A stretch of 64,000 nucleotides of DNA from Clostridiales bacterium. GTDB taxonomy: Bacteria > Bacillota > Clostridia > Oscillospirales > Acutalibacteraceae. Shown here piece after piece: positions 1 through 8,521 of the stretch (within the stretch, counting starts at the first letter, position 1; each line of letters starts with the position of its first letter). The stretch lies in the NCBI GenBank assembly GCA_019418545.1, contig DYBQ01000004.1, positions 31,133 to 95,132 on the forward strand. Direction: 5' to 3'. The translations under genes and the position numbers were made by a program. The notes below the pieces were generated by a model, which was not told where the DNA came from, searched no databases, and worked only from the letters and a program-made list of their open reading frames with translations.

Positions 1-1
1 C

Positions 2-667
2 CTTTTGCTCAATGCAGTTCCCGCCATTATCAGCTTCCGTTATATTGGCAAAAAATTCACGGCATATTCCTGCCTGATGATTGTGCTAACCAGTATTTTA
101 ACGGACGTTTTTCCCAGCTTGGAAATCACTTCCGACCCGCTGCTTATCAGTATTTTTGGCGGCATCATTAACGGCTGCGCTATCAGCCTTTGCCTGTTTG
201 CTAATGCTACCAGCGGCGGTACGGACTTTATTGCCATTTTCTTTTCGGAGAAAAAAGGTATTGATACCTGGAATTATATTTTCATGGGCAATGTTGCCAT
301 GCTGGTTGTGGCTGGCCTGTTGTTTGGCTGGGAAAAATCTTTGTACTCTATTATTTTCCAGTTTACTTCCACACAGATTCTGCACATGCTCTACAAACGA
401 TATCAAAAGCAAACCCTTCTTATTATTACCGACCATCCCGATGAGGTTTATGAGACGATTCGTGACAACACCCACCATGATGCCACACATTTCCGTGGGG
501 TTGGCTGTTATGAGGGGCAGGAAAAGCATTTGTTGTACTCTGTAGTTTCAGCAGAAGAAGCAAAACATACTATTGACGGTATTCGTACAGTTGACCCGAA
601 GGCTTTTATCAACTGTATGAAAACCGAACAAATTACCGGACGTTTTTATAATCGGCCTAACGACTAA
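2..667 (+). CDS. YitT family membrane protein (5' end cut off by window)
   Basis: The frame is open from the first bases and ends at TAA, so the true start lies outside the window. About 221 residues are visible. The N-terminal two thirds hold hydrophobic segments typical of the YitT/DUF161 membrane domain, including the family pattern around 'YIGKKF' and 'GGTDFIA'. The last ~80 residues form a soluble DUF2179-like domain with the 'GVGCYEGQEKHLLYSVV' type stretch. YitT proteins are multi-pass membrane proteins of unknown transport role. It is convergent with the esterase gene that follows. Family assignment is firm; substrate is unknown. Confidence 0.88.
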   Translation, partial: LLLNAVPAIISFRYIGKKFTAYSCLMIVLTSILTDVFPSLEITSDPLLISIFGGIINGCAISLCLFANATSGGTDFIAIFFSEKKGIDTWNYIFMGNVAMLVVAGLLFGWEKSLYSIIFQFTSTQILHMLYKRYQKQTLLIITDHPDEVYETIRDNTHHDATHFRGVGCYEGQEKHLLYSVVSAEEAKHTIDGIRTVDPKAFINCMKTEQITGRFYNRPND

Positions 668-683
668 TTATGAAAACCGTTTA

Positions 684-1541
684 TCACAACTTTTCTTTCA
701 AATAGCTTTCGATATACCCCAGCAATTCCTGTGTCCAAAAATTCCCCTCATGGACTCCTCCGCTTATTTTGATTAGCCGGGCTTCATATCCATCTTTTTG
801 AAGCTTTTCATATAGTTTTTCGGACTGATGATAAGGTACTACCGAATCTGCATCTCCATGTATCAGCAAAAAAGGCGGATACTCTCGTCCTGCCTCTTCA
901 ATGTATAAGGGGCTCATATTGCGAATTTTTTCTGGGGAAATTTTCCCTTTTTCATCTGAAACAAGATAAATCATCCGCGGGTCTGTGCTTCCCTCGGGCG
1001 CCTGCATAGCTCCTCGTACCAGCTCGCTCAAATCTGTTGGCCCAAAACAGTCGATGACCAGCTGTACCTTGTCAGACTCTTCTGCAAACTCTTCTGTCCT
1101 ATAGCAAGGCAAGTCTCCTGTCATCCCCACTAAAAGAGCCGCATTGCCTCCCGAAGAGGTTCCCCACACTGCCACCCGGTTTTTTTCAATCCCATACTCC
1201 TGGCTGTGTGACCGCAGAAAACGAATCGCCGTTTTTACATCCTGCAGGAATGCTGGAAATGGGTTCCCTTCCCGACAGTCCCGATGGCTTATGGAAGCCA
1301 CCACCATCCCCTGTCTGGCCAAGGCTGCCAATTGAGGGAGTTGAAATCCTGTATTGGGAGAGGTCCATGCACTTCCCTGCACAAACACTAATAATGGATA
1401 TCTTTTTCTCTCTCTGTCCCAAGGACATAGTATTTGCATTGTCAGCTCTTTCCCATTTGGGGAAGAAAATGGGACATTTTGAAACACTTCTGCAAATCCA
1501 TCAAAATTTTTATTGCATGGGAATATAACCCTGTTTTCCAT
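684..1541 (-). CDS. alpha/beta hydrolase, BD-FAE/acetyl-esterase type
   Basis: A 285-residue cytosolic-looking hydrolase with no signal peptide. The nucleophile elbow GTSSGG sits near residue 130, an 'IHGDADSVVP' segment supplies the acid residue near 230, and 'GGVHEG' supplies the catalytic His near 265. This is the BD-FAE/prolyl-oligopeptidase-like esterase layout, usually acting on acylated sugars or small esters. I start it at the ATG at 1541, which follows an AAAGGGGTG ribosome site by six bases, rather than the GTG nine bases upstream. It probably shares transcription with the glycosyltransferase only if the hairpin between them is leaky. Substrate is not predictable. Confidence 0.8.
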   Translation of the reverse strand: MENRVIFPCNKNFDGFAEVFQNVPFSSPNGKELTMQILCPWDRERKRYPLLVFVQGSAWTSPNTGFQLPQLAALARQGMVVASISHRDCREGNPFPAFLQDVKTAIRFLRSHSQEYGIEKNRVAVWGTSSGGNAALLVGMTGDLPCYRTEEFAEESDKVQLVIDCFGPTDLSELVRGAMQAPEGSTDPRMIYLVSDEKGKISPEKIRNMSPLYIEEAGREYPPFLLIHGDADSVVPYHQSEKLYEKLQKDGYEARLIKISGGVHEGNFWTQELLGYIESYLKEKL

Positions 1542-1564
1542 ATATAACACCCCTTTTAAGAGAA

Positions 1565-1596
1565 ATCCAGCGGGCAGGACATACCTGCCGCTGGAT
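1565..1596 (-). terminator. hairpin downstream of the glycosyltransferase
   Basis: Arms ATCCAGCGG-GCAGG and CCTGC-CGCTGGAT pair with a one-base bulge and a short loop, just after the stop of the minus-strand glycosyltransferase. The U-tract on the minus side is short (TTTCTCTT), so termination may be partial. Confidence 0.6.
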
Positions 1597-1601
1597 ATTT
1601 T

Positions 1602-2732
1602 TTAGGTTTTCTTTTTTTCTTGCAAAAGACGGTTAATTAAGTCCAACATATTGGGAACTGAACGAGATTTATCAAACTTCTCGCAAGATTCTTTCATTTG
1701 TCTCAGCTTTGCTTCATCTTGCAGCAGCAGTTGGATGCTCTTGGCACAACTGTCCCCTTTTCCAATTCTCACAGCCATCCCGTGATTCATCAAAAACTGG
1801 GCATTATCTTCTTCCTGCCCCGGAATTGCGTCAAACACAGCCAATGGAATGTTACAGGCTAATGCTTCTGAAACCGTTAGCCCACCAGGTTTGGTAACAA
1901 TCAGGTTAGACGCTTTCATATATTTTTCTACTTCCGTAGTAAACATGACCAGCTTGCATTTTTTAGGACAATTTTGAACCTCTTTTTCAAAAGCTTCATA
2001 TAGTTTTTCGTTTTTACCCGTAATGATAATCATTTGGAAATCTTCTGGCAAAGCCGTGATTTCCTCGAAAATGGACAGGATATTATTTACACCAAAGCTT
2101 CCTGCCATAATTAAAACGGTCAAACAATCTTTATCCAAGCCCATTTCCTGCAGCAACGCCTGACGGTCTGCTTTTTCAAAGAAAACATCGTGAACCGGAA
2201 TGCCAAACGGGTAAACTTTTTCTTTTGGGACATCCATATATTGTACCATCTGTTCTGCCATATCCTCGCTGGAAACAATATAGGCGTCCACTCCGCTGGA
2301 GAGCCATGTTTTATGAGGACCATAATCCGTCATCACGCACAGAAGGGGGGCTTCTAACTTACCATCCAATTTTAAATCGGATACCATTTCCGTTACAAAA
2401 GGATGGGTAGTAATAATCACATCCGGTTGAAACTCTTCAATCAGCGGGAACAAACGGCGCCGAAAAAGCCCCGAAAGTTTGGGCACTAAATTTGCAAAAT
2501 GACTTTCTTGATTCGTGCTTTCATACAGTTTTCCAAACATTTTGGGCGCTTTGGTAGCGAGAAAATGATATCCATCACATACGGTTTTATCCAGAATACT
2601 GCTAATGGTTTTCAGCGCATCAGCTACCCGCACTTCTATATCAGGACAATTGTCATGCAAATGTTTTTCAATGGCAACTGCAGCACGGATATGACCTCCG
2701 CCAGTAGCTGCTGTCAGAATCAATATTTTCAT
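1602..2732 (-). CDS. MGDG synthase/UgtP-type glycosyltransferase (GT28)
   Basis: A 376-residue protein starting 'MKILILTAATGGGHIRAA', the GGGH N-terminal motif of the monogalactosyldiacylglycerol-synthase/processive diacylglycerol glucosyltransferase family. The C-terminal half has the nucleotide-sugar site pattern 'VTKPGGLTVSEALACNIPLAVF' near 285-305. Homologues add glucose or galactose to diacylglycerol to make membrane glycolipids and lipoteichoic-acid anchors, acting at the inner face of the membrane. It is a single gene transcribed toward the esterase. The exact sugar and number of additions cannot be read from sequence. Confidence 0.85.
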   Translation of the reverse strand: MKILILTAATGGGHIRAAVAIEKHLHDNCPDIEVRVADALKTISSILDKTVCDGYHFLATKAPKMFGKLYESTNQESHFANLVPKLSGLFRRRLFPLIEEFQPDVIITTHPFVTEMVSDLKLDGKLEAPLLCVMTDYGPHKTWLSSGVDAYIVSSEDMAEQMVQYMDVPKEKVYPFGIPVHDVFFEKADRQALLQEMGLDKDCLTVLIMAGSFGVNNILSIFEEITALPEDFQMIIITGKNEKLYEAFEKEVQNCPKKCKLVMFTTEVEKYMKASNLIVTKPGGLTVSEALACNIPLAVFDAIPGQEEDNAQFLMNHGMAVRIGKGDSCAKSIQLLLQDEAKLRQMKESCEKFDKSRSVPNMLDLINRLLQEKKKT

Positions 2733-3038
2733 ATCCTGTCATCTCCCATAAAATTATCATAGCTATCTGGCTCCTGCCAGCCTGAGGCCTGAACGTAGAT
2801 TTTTATTTTATAATAATTATTATAGCATATTTGTCCCTGAACTTCCAGTATTCCCCATGAATTCAGCGATTTTCCATAAATACTTCCCGGTTGTAATCAA
2901 CCTGTAACTTTACATTTGGAGTCGAAAAAACTATAATAGAGAAGCAGATAGGATTTCAATATCAAAATAAACTTACTTTGATTGTATTGATTTCCTCTTT
3001 AACAATGGATTTTCATTGATAATGGGAGGCTTTTTTTC
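2733..3038. other. divergent intergenic region between glycosyltransferase and vanW-type gene
   Basis: A 306-bp AT-rich gap with no ORF that looks real. It holds a good sigma-A promoter for the rightward gene (listed separately) and a TATAAT-like element near 2820 on the minus strand that may drive the glycosyltransferase, without a convincing -35. Confidence 0.5.
2909..2937 (+). promoter_or_regulatory. sigma-A promoter of the VanW-family gene
   Basis: TTTACA at 2909-2914 and a perfect TATAAT at 2932-2937 are separated by exactly 17 bp. The transcript would start near 2944, giving a leader of about 95 nt before the ATG at 3039. Confidence 0.7.
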
Positions 3039-4676
3039 ATGTCTGGAAGGAAACAGCAGCGAAAAAAAATCACTTTGAACCAAAGGCAAAAAATGATTAT
3101 TATGATTGCGGCAACTGTTCTGGTAGCAGCAGTGGCTATCGGGCTGGCAGTGTGGGGGATTCAGTCTTTGCTTTCCAAAAACGGAGGGATAGATAATTCT
3201 TCCATCCTGGAAAGCAGTGAGTTGTCTTCTACAGAGCCCGAAGAGCTGAAAATGGCTGACGGGGTTACCATTGCTGGTGTGGATGTCTCTGGTAAAACGG
3301 AAGAAGAAACGCTGGCTTTGCTGGAAGATTCTCAGGACCGTATCATCGGCACCTATAAAGTCACGGTTACTTATCAGGATGACTCTACTGTGATTACAGA
3401 GGATGATTTGGCATTTACTTTTGATTTTACCCAAGCCATCAGCGATGCTGCTGCATACAGCAAGACTATTTCGTCAGAGGAATCTTCTGCACAGCCGAAG
3501 GATTTTCCGGTAGAGCCTGAAATTTCTTATGAAAATGTTGAAACCAAGCTGGACGAGTTTACAGCAGGGATTGAAAAAGACCCTGTTGATGCGACTGTTG
3601 TGTCTTTTGACTCTTCTACTGGAACATTTTCTTATGCAGACGGCAAAAACGGCCTGAAAGTGGACCATGATAAATTATATCAAGATGTATTGGCGATTTT
3701 ACAAAGCGATAAGGTCGGCACAGTAGAGGTTCCCACTGAAGTGGTGGAGTTTGACAAAACCAAAGCAGAAGTTGCCGCTCACATGCAAAAGCTGGGTACC
3801 TTCAGCACCTATTCCACCAATACCGCTAATGGTAACCATAACATGAAATTGGCATTGGAAGCTATGAACGGCACCATTCTGCAGCCCGGCGCTGTGTTCT
3901 CCTTTAATGGAACCACTGGTGACACGACAAACGGCTCGCTGGGTTATTTGCCTGCTGGCGCAATTGCCAATAATCAGTCTGTACAGGCGTATGGTGGCGG
4001 TATCTGTCAGGCTTCCACTACCTTGTATGGTGCTGTCATTCGCTCCGACTTGGAAATTGTTACCCGGTATAACCATCTGTGGCCCTCTTCCTATGTTCCG
4101 ATTGGACAAGATGCAACGGTTGACTATCCTGGACTTGACTTCCAGTTCCGCAACTCCACGGATTATCCGATTTATATCCAGGCTGGTATGAGTGGTACCA
4201 AGCTGACAGTTACCTTGTATGGTGATAAAGATTCCAGCTATGATTATATAGAGGTAACTTCTCAAAAGACCGAAACCATTGCAATGCCAAGTCCGCAAAT
4301 TACAACGGACAACAGTCTCAGCAAGGGTGAAATTGTATGCGATAATAAGGGTAATGCCGGTTCCCGGGCAACTGCCACCAAAATTTATTATAAAGATGGT
4401 GCAGTGGTAAAAACAGAATCCCTTCCTTCTTCTTATTATCGTCCGGTAGCACCTGTTTACCGTGTTGGGCCTGGAACGGATACCTCCAGTATTGGCGGAA
4501 GCAGCAGCGGCAGCAGTTCTTCTACACCTAAGCCCACAGCTAAGCCCACTGCGAAACCGACCGCAAAACCGACCGCAAAACCGACTGCAAAACCTACAGC
4601 TAAGCCTACTGCTACTCCGGAACCTACCCCGGACACCAGCTCGGAATCTTCTGAAGAAAATAACAGCGAATCTTAA
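3039..4676 (+). CDS. VanW family cell-wall protein with PG-binding domain and Thr/Pro/Lys tail
   Basis: A 545-residue membrane-anchored protein. Residues ~20-45 form one transmembrane helix after a basic N-terminus. Residues ~70-240 resemble the putative peptidoglycan-binding domain (PF12229) common in this family ('GVTIAGVDVSGKTEEE'). The VanW domain follows at ~245-410 with the hallmark 'GGGICQASTTLYGAV' and 'IGQDATVDYPGLDFQFRNS'. A G5-like/linker segment and a low-complexity PTAK-repeat tail end the protein, probably spanning the wall. VanW was named from vancomycin-resistance clusters, but chromosomal copies like this are common in Clostridia and do not imply resistance. Function remains unproven; a wall-remodelling role is inferred. 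Confidence 0.87.
   Translation: MSGRKQQRKKITLNQRQKMIIMIAATVLVAAVAIGLAVWGIQSLLSKNGGIDNSSILESSELSSTEPEELKMADGVTIAGVDVSGKTEEETLALLEDSQDRIIGTYKVTVTYQDDSTVITEDDLAFTFDFTQAISDAAAYSKTISSEESSAQPKDFPVEPEISYENVETKLDEFTAGIEKDPVDATVVSFDSSTGTFSYADGKNGLKVDHDKLYQDVLAILQSDKVGTVEVPTEVVEFDKTKAEVAAHMQKLGTFSTYSTNTANGNHNMKLALEAMNGTILQPGAVFSFNGTTGDTTNGSLGYLPAGAIANNQSVQAYGGGICQASTTLYGAVIRSDLEIVTRYNHLWPSSYVPIGQDATVDYPGLDFQFRNSTDYPIYIQAGMSGTKLTVTLYGDKDSSYDYIEVTSQKTETIAMPSPQITTDNSLSKGEIVCDNKGNAGSRATATKIYYKDGAVVKTESLPSSYYRPVAPVYRVGPGTDTSSIGGSSSGSSSSTPKPTAKPTAKPTAKPTAKPTAKPTAKPTATPEPTPDTSSESSEENNSES
4528..4617 (+). repeat. 12-bp tandem repeat coding PTAK units
   Basis: About seven degenerate copies of a 12-base unit encode Pro-Thr-Ala-Lys inside the C-terminal tail of the VanW protein. 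Copies differ at third positions (cccacagctaag, ccgaccgcaaaa), so part of the array looks recently duplicated and part is old. Unit number may vary between strains by slippage. Confidence 0.85.
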
Positions 4677-4714
4677 AAACTGCCTCCGTCAAAATTGGGC
4701 GGAGGCAGTTTTCT
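4675..4714 (+). terminator. rho-independent terminator of the VanW gene
   Basis: A 13-bp perfect stem (AAAACTGCCTCCG / CGGAGGCAGTTTT) directly overlaps the stop codon region; the 3' arm ends in a T run. Confidence 0.85.
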
Positions 4715-4762
4715 GCACGAAAAACGCCCTTGGTTTCTGTATGTTTTTCATAGTACAGGGGG

Positions 4763-4790
4763 TTGACTTTTTTCTGCTTTGCTGTAAAAT
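4763..4790 (+). promoter_or_regulatory. sigma-A promoter of the GT2 gene
   Basis: TTGACT (4763-4768) and TAAAAT (4785-4790) are 16 bp apart. It would give a leader of about 150 nt before the ATG at 4950; I see no known riboswitch in that leader. Confidence 0.55.
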
Positions 4791-4949
4791 GTAAGGTATA
4801 TTATTGTGACTGTTGTTATCAGTCTAATCAGTTGCCGTTATAAATTTCAAGTTTTGTTGTATTGGATGTTTTAGGTGGATGTACTGTGTCCATCATTTAC
4901 TTGAAATAATAGGACGGCCTGTCTGTTGAGAAAGGAATGGCCATAATCA

Positions 4950-5918
4950 ATGACGACTACTCCTAAAATCAGCGTGATTGTCCCTGTGTATAATGTGGCC
5001 TCTTATGTTGGAGAATGTCTTTCTTCTTTGGTTCATCAAACGTTTCGTGATTTTGAAATTATTGCCGTAAATGACGGCTCTACGGATGGCTCCCTTGCGA
5101 TTCTTCGAGAATTTGAGTCTTCTTATCCATTTATCCATGTCCTTGACCAGTCTAACTCCGGCGTGAGCGCCGCTCGTATGGCTGGGCTTTCTTGTGCTAA
5201 GGGTAAATTTGTTGCCTTTGTGGATAGTGATGATTATGTGTCGCCCCGGTATTTAGAAGAACTGTACACCGCTATCAATGAGAATGACGCTGATATTGCC
5301 TGCTGCAATTATTATTTTCGTTTTGAAACAACCGGCTTAACAGTGATTTATCCTTGCTGCTGGAAAAGCATCCTGAATCGTGATAAAGCCTTACAGCGGC
5401 TCATGCGTGATTATTCTATTCAGGGATTTTTATGGAATAAATTATATCGAAAAAGCCTTTTTACAGAGCACAATATTCCTTTTCCTGCCATGTGCTTTGA
5501 AGATATGATTATGAATCGGGCATTGTTTTCTTATGCAAAAAAAGTTGTTACACTTCGCAAGGCTTTGTATTATTACCAGCAGCGTCAAACCAGTGCTTTG
5601 AATACCATGAATCCCAAGAAAATCAACGACTTTTTCAGAATGCTGGTGATGACTCGCCATTTTCTGGAAGAAAACAATGAATTTGATAAGTTCCGATTCA
5701 GTTATCGTATTCTGTGTGGGAAAACTACCATTTGCTCCATCTACTATATTGCGCAAATGCATATCAATCATCATCAGGCTGCTGGTTTCTTAACGAATAT
5801 AAAAAAAGTTCTCCGCTCCGTTAAAAGCTATGCCGGAGACGGTTTTGCTGCCGTTACAGATGTTTCTTTGGATGTCGTTGCTGCACCGGAAGCCGAAACC
5901 AATCTATCTGCTCATTAA
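4950..5918 (+). CDS. family 2 glycosyltransferase
   Basis: A 322-residue GT-A fold enzyme. The N-terminus 'ISVIVPVYNVASYVGECLSSL' binds the nucleotide sugar, 'NDGSTDGS' follows near 45, and the metal-binding 'DSDDY' motif is near 92. No transmembrane segment is evident, so it is likely a peripheral enzyme adding sugars to capsule, wall polysaccharide or glycolipid. It stands alone between its own promoter and terminator, unlike most capsule enzymes. The acceptor cannot be inferred. Confidence 0.88.
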   Translation: MTTTPKISVIVPVYNVASYVGECLSSLVHQTFRDFEIIAVNDGSTDGSLAILREFESSYPFIHVLDQSNSGVSAARMAGLSCAKGKFVAFVDSDDYVSPRYLEELYTAINENDADIACCNYYFRFETTGLTVIYPCCWKSILNRDKALQRLMRDYSIQGFLWNKLYRKSLFTEHNIPFPAMCFEDMIMNRALFSYAKKVVTLRKALYYYQQRQTSALNTMNPKKINDFFRMLVMTRHFLEENNEFDKFRFSYRILCGKTTICSIYYIAQMHINHHQAAGFLTNIKKVLRSVKSYAGDGFAAVTDVSLDVVAAPEAETNLSAH

Positions 5919-5921
5919 ACA

Positions 5922-5955
5922 AAGCCCCGTTGCAACATGCAGCGGGGTTCTTTTG
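5922..5955 (+). terminator. terminator of the GT2 gene
   Basis: Arms around CCCCG-TGC and GCA-CGGGG pair across a short loop, followed by TTCTTTT. Confidence 0.75.
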
Positions 5956-5997
5956 CCCTATAGACCATTTTTATAACCCATATAAGGAGGATTCCCC

Positions 5998-7908
5998 ATG
6001 AATGACGGTTTTATCCGGCTGGGCGCTGCCACCCCGGCTATCCATGTGGCGGATTGTGACGCCAATGCAGAGGAAATCTGCCAAATTGCCCGCAAGGCCT
6101 GCGAGGCTGGCGTTAATATTCTGTGTTTTCCCGAGCTGTGTGTTACTGGCTATACCTGTGGAGACTTGTTTTTGGAGCCCGTGCTGCTAAAAGGCGCGGA
6201 AGATGCTTTGTGCCGTATTATCAAGGAAACGGCTGATTTACCAATTTTATTGGCTATTGGTGTTCCGGTTGAACATAATCATCAATTGTATAATTGCGCT
6301 GCTTTTATACTAAAAGGAAAACTGCTGGGACTAATTCCTAAACGTAACATTCCCAACTATTCCGAATTCTATGAGGCTCGTCATTTTACCCCCGGCCCTG
6401 CACTGGAAACCGTTGTCTACTGTGGGCAGGAGGTAAATCTGGGCTATGACCTGCTGTTTACCTGTGAAAACTTCCCCGGACTGGTTGTCGGGACAGAAAT
6501 CTGCGAAGACTTGTGGGTGGCGAATCCACCCAGCACCCGGCTGGCTATGAACGGTGCAACAGTTCTGCTGAACCTCTCTGCCAGCGACGAAACCATTGGC
6601 AAAGCCGCCTATCGCCGGGAACTGGTGAAAAACCAGTCGGCCCGGCTGCTGGCAGCTTATGTCTATGCTGATGCCGGAGTAGGAGAATCCTCCACCGACA
6701 TGGTTTTTGCCGGACAGGATTTGATTTGTGAAAATGGTGTACTGTTGGCCGAAAGTGAGCCCTATTCCACGGGGTTTGTTTCTGCCGACATTGACATTGA
6801 GCGTTTGTGTCAAGAACGGCGCCGTATGAATACTTGGACGGCACCCGATGGGGAAGACCTGCTGTGCGAGGTGAGCTTTACTCTGCCGGAAGCTTCTTTC
6901 CATGCCCCTAAGCGCAGCTTCCCTTGTCTGCCTTTTGTTCCCTCCAACACCAATGATTTGGATTCACGCTGCCGGGAAATCCTGGCTATGCAGGCAGCCG
7001 GTCTGCGCACCCGTCTGGCTCACACCCGCTGTACCTGCGCGGTGGTAGGACTTTCCGGCGGATTGGATTCCACCCTGGCCCTGCTGGTAACCGTCCGGGC
7101 CTTTGACAGTCTCAATCTGCCCCGTACCGGCATCCAGGCTATCACTATGCCCTGTTTCGGTACCACCAGCCGCACCCGCAGCAATGCCGAAAAACTGGCG
7201 GCAGAACTGGGTGTATCCTTCTCTCAGGTAACCATTGGCAAGGCAGTGGAGCAGCATTTCTCCGATATCGGCCACGACCCGGATGTCCACGATGTGACCT
7301 ATGAGAACAGCCAAGCAAGAGAGCGCACCCAGGTGCTTATGGATATCGCCAATCAGAAAAACGGTTTGGTCATTGGTACCGGCGACCTGTCCGAGCTGGC
7401 GCTGGGCTGGGCCACCTACAACGGTGACCACATGTCCATGTATGGCGTGAACGCCTCCATTCCGAAAACACTGGTTCGTTATTTGGTACGGTACTGTGCC
7501 CTCACTGGTACCCCTGCTCTGCGAGAAGTGTTGGAAGACATCCTCGACACCCCGGTGAGCCCCGAGCTGCTGCCGCCGGTTGACGGCCAAATTGCTCAGA
7601 AAACGGAAGATTTGGTGGGTCCCTATGAGCTCCACGACTTTTTCCTGTACTATATGCTCCGCTTCCACTTTGCCCCGGGCAAAATTTATCGCATGGCGCA
7701 GCGCTCTTTTGCGGGCACTTATGATGACGAGACCATTAAAAAGTGGCTGCGCACCTTCTACCGCCGATTCTTTATCCAGCAGTTCAAGCGCTCCTGCCTA
7801 CCCGACGGCCCCAAAGTGGGCAGTGTGACCCTCTCTCCCCGTGGAGACTGGCGAATGCCCAGTGACGCCTGCTCTAAACTGTGGCTGGACGAAATCGACC
7901 GGCTGTAA
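5998..7908 (+). CDS. nadE: glutamine-dependent NAD(+) synthetase
   Basis: A 636-residue two-domain enzyme that makes NAD from nicotinate adenine dinucleotide, ATP and glutamine in the cytosol. The N-terminal nitrilase-like glutaminase domain shows the Glu ('FPELCVTGYTCGD', ~41), Lys ('IPKRNIPNYSEF', ~113) and Cys ('GTEICEDLW', ~165) triad segments. The C-terminal synthetase domain carries the P-loop 'GLSGGLDST' near 350 and 'GTGDLSELALGW' near 460. Length fits the long bacterial class. RBS AAGGAGG lies nine bases before ATG. It heads a four-gene run with the GNAT gene 12 bp downstream. Confidence 0.96.
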   Translation: MNDGFIRLGAATPAIHVADCDANAEEICQIARKACEAGVNILCFPELCVTGYTCGDLFLEPVLLKGAEDALCRIIKETADLPILLAIGVPVEHNHQLYNCAAFILKGKLLGLIPKRNIPNYSEFYEARHFTPGPALETVVYCGQEVNLGYDLLFTCENFPGLVVGTEICEDLWVANPPSTRLAMNGATVLLNLSASDETIGKAAYRRELVKNQSARLLAAYVYADAGVGESSTDMVFAGQDLICENGVLLAESEPYSTGFVSADIDIERLCQERRRMNTWTAPDGEDLLCEVSFTLPEASFHAPKRSFPCLPFVPSNTNDLDSRCREILAMQAAGLRTRLAHTRCTCAVVGLSGGLDSTLALLVTVRAFDSLNLPRTGIQAITMPCFGTTSRTRSNAEKLAAELGVSFSQVTIGKAVEQHFSDIGHDPDVHDVTYENSQARERTQVLMDIANQKNGLVIGTGDLSELALGWATYNGDHMSMYGVNASIPKTLVRYLVRYCALTGTPALREVLEDILDTPVSPELLPPVDGQIAQKTEDLVGPYELHDFFLYYMLRFHFAPGKIYRMAQRSFAGTYDDETIKKWLRTFYRRFFIQQFKRSCLPDGPKVGSVTLSPRGDWRMPSDACSKLWLDEIDRL

Positions 7909-7920
7909 GGGGGCAGAAAC

Positions 7921-8490
7921 ATGGAAATCACCCTGCGGATGGCTTCTCCTGCGGACGCGGAAAAAATGCTGGCCATTTATACCCCCTATGTAGAGAATAC
8001 CTCCATCACTTTTGAATATGTCCCGCCCACCGTGGAAGAATTTACCCGCCGGGTGGAGCAAGTTTTGCCGCAATATCCGTGGCTGGTGTGTGAAGTGGAC
8101 GGCGAGATTGCCGGATACTGTTATGCATCCGCCCACCACGAGCGCGCTGCTTTTCAGTGGGATGCAGAGCTTTCGATATATGTGGACAGCCGTTTTCACC
8201 GGCTGGGCATTGCTTCCCGGCTGTATCGGGCCATTACAGCATTGCTGGCAGCCCAAGGCTATTACCGGCTGTATTCCCTCATCACGGTACCCAATCCGGT
8301 GAGCGTCGGGTTCCATCAGTCCCGCGGCTTTTCCACTATCGCCACCTATCCTGCCACCGGCTACAAGCTGGGCGAGTGGCACGACATGATTGTTATGGAA
8401 CGTCCCCTGCGTAAATTACAGGACGAGCCGGTGCCGCCGGTTTCCTGGCAGTTGCTGGACGAAGAGTTTGTGACGCTTTGCTTGAAATAA
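7921..8490 (+). CDS. GNAT N-acetyltransferase, phosphinothricin acetyltransferase-like
   Basis: A 189-residue acyltransferase. 'RMASPADAEKMLAIYTPYVENTSITFEY' at the N-terminus is typical of the Pat/Bar subgroup, and the acetyl-CoA loop is seen in 'DSRFHRLGIASRLYRA' near 95. Members acetylate small amines such as methionine sulfoximine or unknown metabolites. Translation is likely coupled to nadE, whose stop lies 12 bp upstream. The substrate here is unknown; a resistance role should not be assumed. Confidence 0.85.
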   Translation: MEITLRMASPADAEKMLAIYTPYVENTSITFEYVPPTVEEFTRRVEQVLPQYPWLVCEVDGEIAGYCYASAHHERAAFQWDAELSIYVDSRFHRLGIASRLYRAITALLAAQGYYRLYSLITVPNPVSVGFHQSRGFSTIATYPATGYKLGEWHDMIVMERPLRKLQDEPVPPVSWQLLDEEFVTLCLK

Positions 8491-8521
8491 CGCTTTCCCT
8501 TCAACCAATAAAGGAGTTCTT

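Noticed and set aside
4528..4617. Short regular repeats that might be mistaken for a CRISPR
   Set aside because: Units are 12 bp, directly abutting and in frame with a protein; there are no spacers.
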